Both the position numbers and the translations under genes were made by a program. The notes below the pieces were generated by a model. That model had not been told where the DNA came from, searched no databases, and worked only from the letters and a program-made list of their open reading frames with translations. This document shows, in pieces, positions 36,573-50,836 of a stretch of 64,000 bases of DNA. Source of the stretch: Paulownia fortunei (Eukaryota > Streptophyta > Magnoliopsida > Lamiales > Paulowniaceae); the NCBI GenBank assembly GCA_019321725.1, contig JAGSPU010001568.1:62001-126000 (forward strand). Reading direction: 5' to 3'. Numbering within the stretch: position 1 is the first letter of the stretch; every line of letters starts with the position of its first letter.

Positions 36573-38570
36573 ATGGATTGGAATGGTAATCTTAGAGTGC
36601 CTTTCGTTTCTCGACCAGAGAATTCTTTTAGTTTTCTCTACAACTATAATTATGATCAGATTCCAGGTAAGTTAATTACCATCTCGATCCTTTTCTGTGT
36701 TATTTTAGTGCTTTTGATGTGTTGTTTCTTGGAAGCAGCTAGGTTAATTCACCATAGAAAAAATGGATATGCATATATCAATTGTATATGTATCTGAAAC
36801 TAGGTCTTGTTTTAAAGCTTGATTTTAACCGAGATTAAGCTTCTTTTTTTTTTTTTTCGAATTTTTTTGAAATCTCATGCAACAAGACAAGGGTTTCACC
36901 CAAGTGTTTAAAATGGACAGCAGAATGCCCTAGAAAGCTTTTCCACCTTCTTCAAAAAGTTTCTTAATGGGATTGTGGAAAAAAAGTTGTAGAATCTATC
37001 CCACCTGGTTTATTTATTTTTCTGAATTCTCTTTTACTCTTTTCTGGTACTAATTAACTGGTATAGAAGAGCCGTATTTCTTTCCACTAATAAGTATTCT
37101 GCAATCTGAAATTGTAGAAAGAAAGCTGGCTTTTTTATTCATTAAGTTGTCAGATAAACTAGTACCACCTCCCATGAACAGCATCATCATCATCATCATC
37201 TTTATTCAGTTAGTTTGTCTTGCATGCATTAAAACTTGACCATCTTTCTGATCCGCAGCTTTGTATTTCTCCTTTCTTTTAGTAATACTTTTTTGCATCT
37301 TTTTACAGGTTTAGAAATGAAGCAGCCATCAATGCAGACTTCATCACAGCACACAATGCTGCCAACTATAATGGACAAGAACAATACTAGTATGAATATT
37401 TATGGGCAGGATCCGAAGAAGAAACGATTGAGCACGGAGCAGTTGGAATCACTGGAGAACAGTTTCCAGGAGGAGATTAAGCTGGACCCTGACCGGAAGA
37501 TGAAGCTGGCTAAGGAACTGGGCTGCAACCCCGCCAGATTGCCGTCTGGTTCCAGAACCGGAGGGCCCGATGGAAGGGTAAGCAGCTTGAGCGCTTGTAT
37601 GATGCGCTGAAGCAGGAGTTCGATGCTGTTTCCAGGGAGAAGCACAAGCTCCAGCAGGAGGTACTACTAAATTTAATCTGTTTTCTTGCATTTGTGACTT
37701 TATTGATGATTTCATCCATGCAAAATTATTAAAACTCGATCGATCAGTAGGAATTATTACTGGTCAGCTTCTTCATTTGTGAGAAGACAGACATCATTTA
37801 TATGTACATTGAATATTGATGGATGTTATATGCAAATTGTGGATATGTAGGTACTATGCCATTTATGAAAGTCTTGGACATATTTATCACTTGGGAGGTT
37901 CTTAAAGTTTTGTATATCATGATGTTTTGTTTTGGCCCTACTATTCATTTCCAACTTTTTAAAGTAATTTTGAAGTCTCTCATTGTATGAGGAAAATTTC
38001 TGCCATGCTGCTAGTTTTTCTTTATGAGGAATTTATGCTTGTCCCCTGAACAATAACATAAAGGTAGATAAAGAATAAAGAGTTGGTAACAGAAATTGAA
38101 AATTTTGAAGTACCAACAGGAAAAATTTGGAATTTCCGACTTCAAATTTCTTCATGAGGACACAATAATTACACGTCATTTTCGTTCAAAAGAACTAAAC
38201 GCTCCAGCGCTTCTTTTTGGCTTTGTCTGTTGTTAAACACAAAGCATACATGCAAATTCATTGTGTGTCTTACTCAATAAACTTTGTTTTTATCTATTTA
38301 TTTATTTATTTTTCTTTTCAAAACTGCAAGGTTTTGGCATTGAGGGCAATACTCAAGGACCAAGTGGCCAAGAAACAAGTCTCAACTGGCTACACAGAGG
38401 TTTCCGGGGAAGAAACAGTGGAGAGCACGTCGATTCCAAGCTCCGACAAGCCCCGTGGAACGAATGACGTTCATCAAATTGCAGAATGCAGCTATGTGTT
38501 GAACGTGGATGACTACAGTTCAGTGATGATGACTCCATATAACTGGCCTGCTCTGCCTTCTTGTCCTTAA
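36573..38570 (+). CDS. HD-Zip class I transcription factor, LMI1/ATHB51-like (228 aa)
   Basis: Exons: 36573-36666, 37309-37660 and 38331-38570, all GT-AG introns. The N-terminal 65 residues are variable and begin MDWNG, similar to the MEWS start of Arabidopsis LMI1. The homeodomain starts at [20 protein letters not shown] and its recognition helix reads [13 protein letters not shown]. It is followed at once by a leucine zipper ([20 protein letters not shown], then a second block over the exon 2/3 junction). The tail has VSGEETVES, also found in LMI1. One base is missing at about 37522: restoring the family frame gives [13 protein letters not shown], as in LMI1, and exon 2 then has the expected 117 codons. 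Relatives (LMI1, RCO, ATHB22) shape leaf margins and meristem identity (known for Brassicaceae and cotton). A nuclear homo- or heterodimer binding CAAT(A/T)ATTG-type sites is expected. Confidence 0.92.
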
Positions 38571-39452
38571 GTTTAATGGCTGCTTAGTTTGATGTTTATA
38601 TCTTTGACTTCTTTTTCAAAACTTAAGATATGATGGTAATCCTAATTTTCTAGGCCCTAACAAATTAAGGTACTTGTAGGAGAGAGGAACACCTAGCTGG
38701 CAGAGTTAATTAGATTTCTAGCTGAGAGTAGTGGTTGAACTCATAGAGGAGGAGCACTGTTTCAAGACTTTTTAGTTACTAATATTTGCTTGATCAAGAT
38801 TCAAGAAGACACTCTAATAATTCATATTCTTATGGTGTTCTTTTTTTTATATATATATAGTAAGTTATACTTACATATAGTCGTTGTGGAAATTATATTT
38901 GGCATTCCACCACTTGCCTTGCACTTTCAGCATAGTAAATTAATTAGGTAGAGTGCCAGAAATTAAAAGATAATTCTATTGGGTTAAAATCTCTGTTTGA
39001 TTTCAATAGTAAATTGATAAGAGTTTGATTTCAAATTGGGTTTTCATATAATCAAACCAAATTTGGCCAGAGTAGCATCACCAATCTCTCCATCAGGTCA
39101 ATGTTTTTCAAGCCTTTTAGGTGACAAAAATTGAAGTTAACAAATCAGCTGAAGAAAAGACACAATTAGCTCTCCAAATCATTATTGGTTCAATCATGGA
39201 GTGCCCTAATTAATAGGTATGAGCTGTGTGGTTCGATAATTCATATGCTATTAGTTTAATCACATAGCATTAATTACATTTTAATCAAAGTGGAAAAGGA
39301 CAGGAACACTAGGCAAGCCTAATCAGGCTAGTAGTTGTTCTTATCCCGAGTTGGGAATAAGAACCTGGATTGAGTTTGGGAAGATCATGGAAAAATCCAG
39401 GTAAGATCATATTAGCACTTACATATGATGAAAATACAAGTAAATTTAAAAC
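38571..39452. other. Spacer between convergent HD-Zip and dirigent genes
   Basis: About 880 bases between two convergent stop codons, expected to hold both 3' untranslated regions. A TA run lies at about 38850-38860. No further gene was seen. Confidence 0.6.
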
Positions 39453-39995
39453 TCAATAGTGTTTTACAGTAACATCAAGCTTAAGAATAGCTCTCAAGTT
39501 GGGAATATCCAGCATCTCAGTTGTCATAATCCCATAACCCTTTACAAATCGGAAGTAGCCAGTCCCGGAAACTACTGAAAACTCTCTCTCCTTCATGGCA
39601 AAAAGATCAGCGCCCTGAATTTCCAGGGTGCTCCCTTTGTATTCTCCCTCAGTGAATATCACAGAGAACACCAAGTGCAGCCCTTTCCCATCCAATTGAG
39701 AGTTTATGTACATCCCTTGGGCCCTTCCAATCTCTTTGGACTTGGGATCAGGGCCTTCGGTCACCGGATCGTCGACTGCCACCAGGGTCCCAAAGTGCAG
39801 CACGCTGGTGGTGTGGCCGTCTTTTCCGGCCACCGTGACGGCGGAGGTGTCGTGGCCGCTCAAGTAGTCATGCACGTAGAAAGTGAGGTTGGTTTTCTTG
39901 GGCTGGCGCCTGGGGAAGTTGAATGCCCAGTAAAGGAAAGGTAGAGCAAGGAGAGGTAACAAGGAATTTGAAGCCAAGTTGAGGAGATTAGACAT
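39453..39995 (-). CDS. Dirigent protein (180 aa)
   Basis: Single intact exon. Residues 8-27 form a hydrophobic N-terminal segment (SNSLLPLLALPFLYWAFNF), a signal peptide or anchor, as expected for a secreted protein. The dirigent fold follows: NLTFYVHDYLSG near residue 36, FGTLVAVDDPVTEGPD, IGRAQGMYI, LVFSVIFTEGEYKGSTLEIQGAD, EFSVVSGTGYFRFVKGYG. The family directs the stereochemistry of phenoxy-radical coupling in lignan and lignin-type synthesis in the cell wall space. The length matches typical dirigent proteins (about 180-190 aa). No reading-frame break is present. Its substrate and product handedness cannot be told from sequence alone. Confidence 0.95.
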   Translation of the reverse strand: MSNLLNLASNSLLPLLALPFLYWAFNFPRRQPKKTNLTFYVHDYLSGHDTSAVTVAGKDGHTTSVLHFGTLVAVDDPVTEGPDPKSKEIGRAQGMYINSQLDGKGLHLVFSVIFTEGEYKGSTLEIQGADLFAMKEREFSVVSGTGYFRFVKGYGIMTTEMLDIPNLRAILKLDVTVKHY

Positions 39996-41017
39996 GGTTC
40001 AAATTCGGGGGCAAGTTGGTGATGTGAACAACTTTGAGTTTATAGTGACAGAAAAGATCCGAGATCTAGGAAATTGAGTTGTTCTTCAAAAGAAAATGAC
40101 AAAGTAATCAAACATATTAACAGCAGCATTATTTAAATCTGCAAATAATTGCGTTTGTCATTTGTATTGAGTTATTTTTTATTTGGATGATATTGTATTG
40201 TTGTTATCTGGCATTTTGGTTTCTCCAAATAATATATAAGTAATCGTTATTTGTTTGGTTGATTCCCTCTCGAGGGTGACAGTCAGGTTAGATTAACATA
40301 ACTAATCGACATCGAGTGGTCTTTTTTTTTTTAATTAAGAATAAAGCTCATATTTTCTAGGAAACGGTGGCCCTTAAGGGGACCTGTGAGCTGGGTATCT
40401 GGCAAAGTTGTACGAACGGGCTTACATTTGTAAGAATGGCTGAGAAGGGGACAATATAGGGTTTATTTACCAGTAGCAGCTGAAGCATTTGGAATTGGAC
40501 CATCCAGAAAACACAGATTTTACTGTTATATTTTCCTGTAAGATGCCTAAAACTCCAGAATTGATGAATTTACTCAGACGCCATTGTAGTTGATGAACCA
40601 AAAAAATTCATAACAGCGACGTGCTAGAAAAGAGAAAACATTATAAATACAAGAGTAATCTGTTGATACGAGAACGGTAGGCAACATCAGATTCGTGGGT
40701 AAAGTAAAAAGACTACTTAAGCGGCATTGCTTTACTTCAAGTCATTAAAAAAGTGCAATGCAATGAAAAGCTAAAACCTGAATTATATTTAGAAAAATAA
40801 TAAACTTATAATCTAGAAATAGGATTTTTTGACCAAGTCTCAAAAATAAAATCAATATTCATCTCAAAAATCTTGATGAAATCAACCAATCAATCCTCAC
40901 TATAAGTTCAAAAAATTCAATGTACTACTTGATGTTCTGACCGGGCAGGGGAAAGCAATTAAACTCGCCGGGACTTTGATAAACTGAAATATACTATCAA
41001 CACTCTCAAACTGTGGC
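39996..41017. other. Spacer between dirigent and ribosomal protein genes
   Basis: About 1 kb. It contains the dirigent promoter on the left and the 3' untranslated region of the ribosomal protein gene on the right. No coding region was recognised. Confidence 0.55.
40039..40044 (-). promoter_or_regulatory. Putative TATA box of the dirigent gene
   Basis: TATAAA on the minus strand, in the context CACTATAAACTC, lies 44 bases upstream of the dirigent ATG (39995). With the usual spacing of about 30 bases the transcript would begin near 40010, leaving a very short leader of about 15 bases. Confidence 0.45.
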
Positions 41018-42870
<1,853 letters not shown>

Positions 42871-45420
42871 GGCTTGTTTTGCTGCTGATGCTGAATTCCC
42901 CTGTTTCAGAGAAACCCTAATGAGAAATAAACTCAAATAGCTGGTACTTTTTATGTGAATTAAGAGGAAAGAAAATCAAAGAGCAATTTTACTATGATGC
43001 CCACTTAGGTTAAAATGAAATAGGCTTTGTTGAGATGTGTGATCGTAGTTCATAAGCCTTATCTAGTGGGCCAACAGAACTGAACTGAACAAAATTGTGC
43101 AAATTTCGGGGTTTTTTAGACCTTAATAAAAAATGCTGGAAAAAAATTGTCCTCAAAATTTTTATTAAGATATTTTCTAGGAATTTCTTCATAAAAATAT
43201 TTTTAAAAATATCTCACCTACCTTCCAATAAAATTCCTTCCTAAATATCTATATTTTATATATTTCTAAATATTTATAAATGTGCAATAATTTGTAATAG
43301 TAACTATGAAACATAAGAAGACTTTGTGTTTGTTATATAAAGATTATTTTTAATCTAATTTGTTGAATATTGTTAATTAAATTAATGCAATAACAAGAAT
43401 TTATTTTTTGTTAATTTAATGTATATTTAGTGTATTAAATTTATATTTAATTGATTAGATTGGTAAAAAATACAATATATTTTTAGTTGATTAAATGTAT
43501 TGAATTGTAAATAAATTGGATTAATTCATATTCATTTTATTAAATTGGTAAAATATATAAATTTTTAGTTGATGAAATATATGATCATTGAATTGTAAAT
43601 ATACTTAGATTAATCAATATTCAATTAATTTGATTGGTAAAATACAATAAATTTTTAGTTGATTAAATGTATATTTATTGAATTATAAATACACTCTATA
43701 AATTATAAAAATTATTTTATTAATTAATTAATATTTATTTTAATTAATAGATTTTTATGGTCCCTTTTTTGTGAGTCCGAGGTCGGTCCACAAGGAAGTT
43801 ATTTGAAAATTTCAGGATTATATTTCTAAAAAAGATAAGCTTTATGTGGTTTAGAATATAAAAAAAAATAATATATGCTATAACTGAAAAAAAACAAAGT
43901 AATAAAATTATGGAGGATTAGAGATTCGCTCTTAAATTTTGGATAGAATAATGATTATTTATTCTTTTATCTCTTTTAATTGCCACTATTAGAATACATA
44001 CATAATGAAGGTTTCAATGGAAAGATGTTATCAAATAACTCATATATTAATGTAATCATGATATTGTCTTACTATTTGCAAATTATCTCTTAACACCAAT
44101 ACTTATTTATGAGATCAAGTATTTATGCACGCATTTGTCTACAACAAATCAATGTTTTACATTAGCCCTGGACATGAGTTTTTGTAATTGAATGCTTGAT
44201 ATTATTGATCAATTTTCCAATTGAGGTTGTTTATGTTTTTCTATACTTAATGTCTTATGGGTATTTTTTTGCTTTGTTTTGGGTGCGCAACCAAATCGGG
44301 TTTGAGAATTCCCTATAACTAGATTAGAGATTTTAAGATCCGTAGTTATCTTGAATTTCTAATCATGTGTAGTAAATTGTGATTAATGATTATGGGATAT
44401 TTTTGTTAAATTGCAATGGAAAACATAACCTAAGTTAAAATGACCCGAGCTTGTGTGGTTGTGTTGTTTAGATCAATCTATCTTTTCTTGTTTTAATGCA
44501 TCCATTGGATTAAATTTAGAGAGCTTGTTTTAGGTTGTTTGGTGGGTAGAGAATTAGATAGAGAGCTTGTTCTATCTAACGAGAAACTAAGGAAAGATTG
44601 GGGTAGTAGAGCTTGGATATTAACTTATAGAGATTTTATATATAACTTAATAATTAGCAAAAAACATACATGATTCATATTAATAATAAGTTTTTTTTTT
44701 TTTGACAACTTCTATTTTATCAGTTCAACTCTTTTACAAAATATATATCTAAAGTTGTAATCCTTCTTTATAAAAAAAATTGCATCACTTAACAAAATTA
44801 TGGTTAAAATATTAAAACCTACCTAGAAAAGACGGGAAACAACGCATGTTAAGAAACTATTTATTTGTTTCTTTTTATTTGTGGATCTTTTTGCTTTTTA
44901 TTATTTTGGTGAATCTTTTCAATTAGTGGCTTAAAAATATATCAAGTCATATAGAAATTATCAAATATAAGATTTTATAAAATAATTATGCAAAATTACC
45001 ACATTAAACTCTTAAATTTCATAAGAGTCATCGGAATATTAATTTTTAATCACATACCATTATATTTCTTATTAATAAGTTTTGCATGAATCTTGGTAAA
45101 AGAAAAGTTATATGTACAAAAGTAATTAAAATATTTTTTTTTATAAATTAATAATAAATTATTCCTTTATCGATAAATAAATAACCTATGTGAAACAATA
45201 TTTTTTCCTAGTCCAAATAATATTCATTTATAGAGATTTTACTTTACTTAATAATTGTGTTATTCAAACTTTTTTCTGCTCGAAAAGTATTCATCCTATA
45301 TGCGAATTGTATTATTTCATTGGCAAAATGAATGTTTTCTTTGGAAATCGCACACAATTTTAATTAATAGTAGAAATTTCATCTTTCTTTTTGTTCCCTT
45401 TTTTTTTGTTTGGGTTTTGT

Positions 45421-45437
45421 GGGGGGGGGGGGGGGGG
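45421..45437 (+). repeat. Poly-G tract (G17)
   Basis: Seventeen consecutive G in an otherwise AT-rich setting. Long G runs are rare in plant DNA and are also a frequent sequencing artefact. Confidence 0.85.
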
Positions 45438-46838
45438 AATTGATTTCATGTACTATAAAATTGTATACCTAATTCCAAAAAAATCACAGAAGAAAAACCA
45501 CTATTTTTTACTAATTTTTTTTTAATAAAATTGATTGTATTAAATGAGTTTGTAATGCATTTAGTTGGTTTTTCCTAGATCAATAATGCTGATGTTGATT
45601 CGACCTGAAAAACGTAGGCAAATTAGTTGACAAATCAACATCATAACTTGATAGTAGCACTAATTCAACAAACTGCTAAATTAGTACTAAACCAATGTTT
45701 GGTATTATTTTTATTCCTCTAAAATGAAATCAAATATTGTAGAAATCTTTTATTAATTTGAAATTTTTTTAACCATTTTTATACATATATATTAATTATT
45801 ACTTATCTTCATACATAGTTTAATAAAAAATATATTTACATCTTTCATTCAATATTTAATACAACTACATATATTTCATTCATTACACTAATATAATAAC
45901 AACATACGACAATATAAGAATTTAATGTGATACCATTAAATAAATAAAATCTTACATAATATAATATCACAGTAGAAAAATACCATTTCGAAAATAAAAC
46001 CAAACCAAATTTTCTCTATAAATATATCACATCAATCATTATCAAAACAAAATAAGATACATTTTTATTCACTGTATATTTCCCAATACAGCCTCCCAAA
46101 ATACAATTTTCCAATATGTTTCTCCTAAAACACCTAATGACTCCCAAAATCAACTTATACTTGTGTACATTATTATTAAACAATTGATTGAGACCACTGA
46201 TCAATTCTATTTGTGCATTTATTAGTCTCTCAATTCGCTTTATTACTAATGATATCTTTTTTTTTTTAAGGAGCTATTAATATTCTTTTTGAGTTAACAT
46301 TCTCTATCCTTTTAACAAATTTTCGCACATAAATTGCCTTCAAACGGATGTCCACTTAGTGACGTTGATCAATAATATTTTTTGGATTTAATAGTGAACA
46401 ATAATAGAATTATATCTACATAATATTAATTACATAACAAACACAAATTTTAAAGGATTTTAATCCATGAAAATCACTGGATTACAGAGAGCGGAATGAT
46501 AAAAATGCCGTGTAATTCAATTATCAACGATGAATCAAGTATATTGCCTTCGATCTGCTGTAAAAGGAGCTCTTATTAGCAGCATGCTTGCACAAAACCT
46601 TCAACTCATTGAAATTGAATCATTGGCAAAGGGGTGAAAGTATCATCCACCTTCCCATAGAAGGCAAATTTTAATGTAAATCTCTTTGCAGTATGCTATC
46701 AAGTTTGTGTGTATGTGTGGATATACTCTGCCTGCAAATACTTAAGACAAAACATATACCATCCTATAAAAGCATAAAGACAAGAAAATTGTCACAACCA
46801 ACAATCTTATTGAGTCTTATTGATATAAACAAAATGGG

Positions 46839-47060
46839 CAGTGGTCGTGGTGTTAGCGCTGGCTAACACTCAGACATAGCCAAAACCCTTTTACGGCACA
46901 CACACAGAGATGCATTTAAACATGATAATGAAGAGGGTTGGTCAATTAGGCATTGGCCAACACCCCTATTCCTGCACTAAACACATATTTTACAGATTAT
47001 GACCAATACTTGAGGAGGGCTGGTCAATTAGGCATTGGCCAACACCTCTGTTGCTGAACT
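46839..47060 (-). repeat. Approximately 82-bp direct repeats downstream of the TauE/SafE gene
   Basis: GGTCAATTAGGCATTGGCCA occurs in two copies followed by ACAC, ending at 46963 and 47045, so the offset is 82 bases, and similar bases follow. A more diverged third copy ends at 46869 and contains the perfect inverted repeat GTGTTAGC/GCTAACAC (46850-46857 and 46862-46869, 4-base loop). The cluster lies within about 300 bases downstream of the TauE stop codon and may be part of its 3' untranslated region. Confidence 0.75.
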
Positions 47061-47160
47061 AAATAAAATCCACACTATTTTGCTATCTTTCTTTCTTCTT
47101 CACTTTTTCCATGTCTTTCTTCTTCTTCGATTTTCATCTCCAAACAATAGTTGCTGAGAA

Positions 47161-50100
47161 TTATTGGCTGCTGCAAAAATCTAAGAATCCCATGAACTCA
47201 TGGTTGTTTATCATCTTGATGCTTTTCTCTATTCCAATAACACCTGCCGTGAAAGAGAGAGGTTTACCCTTTAGCAAACTTATTAACATAAAAGGGCCAG
47301 GGGAAAAAGATTGTCTATTGGATGACAGTATAGAATGGTATGAAAAGTGTGATAATTACCCATTGTGAGGCACTGGCGAAAATGACACCGGAAAGAATAA
47401 ACACAATGAGTGAAGCCCTTCTTAGGATTGTGATTAACTTTCTAATCAAGCATTGTCCCCAGAATCCAGCCAAAATTGACACAGCCATCAGGTACAGAGC
47501 TGCACAAAGAAATTTTGTTGGTGTTGAATTATGATGCTTGGACTGTTCCCAGTTCTGTATATTACTGAGTTGGATATGTTACTAAAAAAAATTAGCTTGC
47601 TGGCAGAAACAGGAAAGGACAGAAATAGAAAAATGAACTATATTTTGAGAGACCTAACAAGGAAATGAAAATGGACTGATTAAAAACATACCATAGGGCA
47701 TGGGAAATCTCTTGAGGAGATAAAACTCCACCACAGATAAAGATGATGAGAACATCATCACAAAGGTTGCTGTCGCACTAGCTACCTGAAATAAAGATAT
47801 TCCAATTTATTAATTGAAATAGTGACATTTTGATTGTACAATTCATTCATCAAACTTAATGTTCACAAATTATTTGGCAATGGCCAGTGAAAATCAATAG
47901 CTAGAACTATAGGATTCACACAAGGCTGTCGAAGCAAAACCAAACTTTTCATTCAATGTATTTGCTGCCAGAATTGTAAAAGTCTAAAACTAAACATCAA
48001 GGATGATGAAATTACGAAGCACAAATTCTCAGCATGGTTGCAGAATTGATTACAGAAGCATTAGTGAGAAAGAGAAAATGAAACAAATGAATGGCTGCTG
48101 CACTTTATTTTAGGGGCAAAGAGGAAGACATGTGCCACAAGAATCCTTGTTTGGTAAGTGCTAGTATGTGGAGTTAAAGAGTATAATTTAATTTACTAAA
48201 TTAACTTGGGCTGTAATGTTCAAGAAGCAAAAACAGTAATATAATGCAGAAGAAAAAACTCAGTATACATATATGGCTCTACTAATCGATGTTCACACAA
48301 TTTATCTCTAATGATCAGAAAGGGCTGAGATACTATATTCCGGAAAACTATTGAAGAATATGTAATTCAAAGGTACAAGTAAATCGCACGACAAACTATC
48401 GCATTGGCTGGAAAATGACCTTACCTGAGGGATTACTCCAATCTCAAGCAAGAGGGGACCAAGAATGAAACCACCACCAGAACCTAACAAGCCACCAACA
48501 GTGCCTCCTAAGATGCCACAAAGGGCGCAGAATGCAAGATTTGTAGCGGTCCATTCAATTGCAGCCTCACATATTAGTTCAGGATTTCCAGCCATCCTCC
48601 TTTTCTTGCTTTCCTTGTACAGTTTAACACATTCGTAGCCGAACACAGCAAGAGCAACAGGGAGCTGAGAAGATAAAAACAGAAAACAACACAGAGAATT
48701 GATGCTCAACCACTTCGAGAACATACAATAGAAGCTATTCATTCCAAGAGACCATGTACCTGTAACAAGTTAAGCACCCAGTACCATGTGCTACAAGCAG
48801 TCGTGTCATTCTGTGATCCAACACCCATATCACAACATTGTAGAGGTTATCATTTGGTTCAATCTAAAAAGACTCTGTTACAGGTTTAGAAAGGAAAATA
48901 GTGTAATGTCACTTGCCTTGATCACTTGAAGAAGCAAAAAGCAAATCCATACAAGCAGCAGCACCAAGATTCTCTTAACGTTAAGGTTGCCCTTCAAAAT
49001 TTGCTGAAATGTGGAGCAATGTCAATTCAACTCAGCAGATCAACAAAGGACACTAAGAGACAATATTATTAAATTGAAATGTGCTCACCAATGCTGTTTT
49101 CTCCTCTCTAGGAACCAACGGTTCATACTCAGTATCAATCAGCACTGATCAGGCAAAAAGATAATGGAAAATGCGAAGGTCAGCTATTTTCTCTAAATTT
49201 AGAACCAAAAAACTTGGCAGTACTTCCACTAAATTACTTACGTTCTCCGCGAGAATTAACAATGGTTTGTTTCTCTTCCATGGCTTTCTGCAACCATCCA
49301 AGCCAGGACAAAAAATAATTAAAAAAGAAATAAATATAATAGGAAGCATTTCTATAGTCAATTTAGGTGCTTATGATTTTTGCTAGTTAATTTTTATTTA
49401 AGTCCAAATATCACCCACTGTTCTGACAACTTCCTTAGTCCTTCAATAATTTAAGCTCTATTGTCACCTACTGTTCTGAAAATTTTGTGCCTTGACTATT
49501 CACATTGTTTGGTGAGATATTGCAATCAACTATATTATATAATGATAGATTCTTGATAAACATCTTATAGGACCATCAATTAGACAACTAACCTTTAACA
49601 CAGTTTCCTCCTTCCACATCTCAATCGCCTTGGCAAAGGACCTTGAAGAAGTCCCTGTTGGTAACAAGGAAAACATTAAAAAGGAAAAACTTTCACCGCC
49701 AACAGTTTGGTGCTACCTTCTTATAGATTTGAATATCTAAATCTCCCTCTTAAACATATCATATGAATAATTTTATCCTTGTCTCCTTTGCCATATAAGG
49801 ACATACATAAACCCATATTGTTAATCATCTTTGTCATTTTCAGTCACTTATTATCATTTAAGTAGTAGCAATCATACTAGGTAATAGTTAAACAGTTGCG
49901 TACCCAAGAATAAAATATGATTAAGACAGTGATGAGCCAGTAGGGGAAGACAACACTCAAAGCCACACCAATGGTGATGCCAAGCATGAGCATGGGCTGG
50001 AACAAGAGGGCCAAATCATAGTCAAGTATTGGCACTTCTCTGCATGGATGGGGCACCCTCAAGTTGTACCAAACTGATGATGCTGCAGCCCCCATTATCA

Positions 50101-50836
50101 TGCCTGCAGAGGAAATTGCATCATCAAATCAATTTCATCATAATTACCCAAGAGACTAGACTTAAAACCAACCATTCAACAAAAGGAATAAAATTAAGAC
50201 ACAGATACAGACGCAGACACAGCAACACATAGATTACAGCACATTTCACTAAACATATGCTTCAGGTATGGAGGCTTGTCCATGAAAAGCTTGAATCAAC
50301 GAAGATAAGTCACTGAGATAGAGATGCTTAGTTCTTACACTTGGAAATAGCAGCAGCAGACTTGGTATCAAAACCGACAACCAGAGTTAACATGGGGACA
50401 AAAATGCCACCCCACAACCCCACCCACTGTACCACACGCTGAACCCAAGAATCCTATCACAGTGGCCAAAACAAGTCTCCAGCTAAACTTCAATTCCTGC
50501 CACAGCCCAGAAAAAAAAAAAAAAACAAAGAGGTTGAAAAAATTCCATCTTTTAGCAAACTACAAGAAAATCTCATGTAAATCCATTCACAATACATTCA
50601 TGCATCAGAAATAACTACAGCACAAACACACATGCACATACAAAAAGAAAACCCACAAACTTACAGGCCAAACTTTGCTTCAGATCCATATTCTGTTCCA
50701 TAGAACTGGAATTTGATGATGAAAGAAGCCATGGTTTTGCATAACCGCCTTGTGCATAATTGTTGATGAAATAAACAGATAGAACAGCCAAAGAGAAGCC
50801 TGTCAGCAGGTACACCACCAGCCCTTTTGCTGCCAT
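47161..50836 (-). CDS. Sulfite exporter TauE/SafE family membrane protein (464 aa, 12 exons)
   Basis: Exons, 5' to 3' on the minus strand: 50665-50836, 50339-50496, 49904-50103, 49593-49654, 49242-49287, 49089-49144, 48917-49003, 48760-48810, 48425-48664, 47692-47785, 47360-47499, 47161-47243. The start [20 protein letters not shown] is a hydrophobic signal-like segment. Two TauE domains carry the glycine-rich signatures GTVGGVGGGGIFVPM and [18 protein letters not shown], separated by a hydrophilic loop ([23 protein letters not shown]). The C-terminus ends GFLDFCSSQ. The family includes bacterial sulfonate/sulfite transporters; the plant substrate is not established. Six single bases are missing (about 50693, 50673, 50417, 50412, 49916, 47369); bridging them makes all 12 exon phases agree. 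The intron after exon 7 has a GC donor (AAG|GCAAGT). Confidence 0.9.

Larger units (their letters stand above)
42871..47160. other. AT-rich intergenic region
   Basis: About 4.3 kb between two minus-strand genes. The first few hundred bases are the likely promoter and leader of the ribosomal protein gene; a poly-A tract lies at 42660-42675. The middle is extremely AT-rich with no supported ORF. A G17 tract (45421-45437) and a repeat cluster (46839-47060) next to the TauE stop codon are described separately. Confidence 0.55.

Noticed and set aside
37519..37535. Leu-to-Cys change in the HD-Zip homeodomain (LGCNP)
   Set aside because: Placing the missing base just after GG at 37522 gives [10 protein letters not shown], the LMI1 consensus, so no substitution is needed.
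50665..50836. TauE exon 1 ending at a phase-1 donor followed by a stop at the exon 2 junction
   Set aside because: Bridging two missing bases gives the family end AKVWP and a phase-0 donor that fits exon 2.
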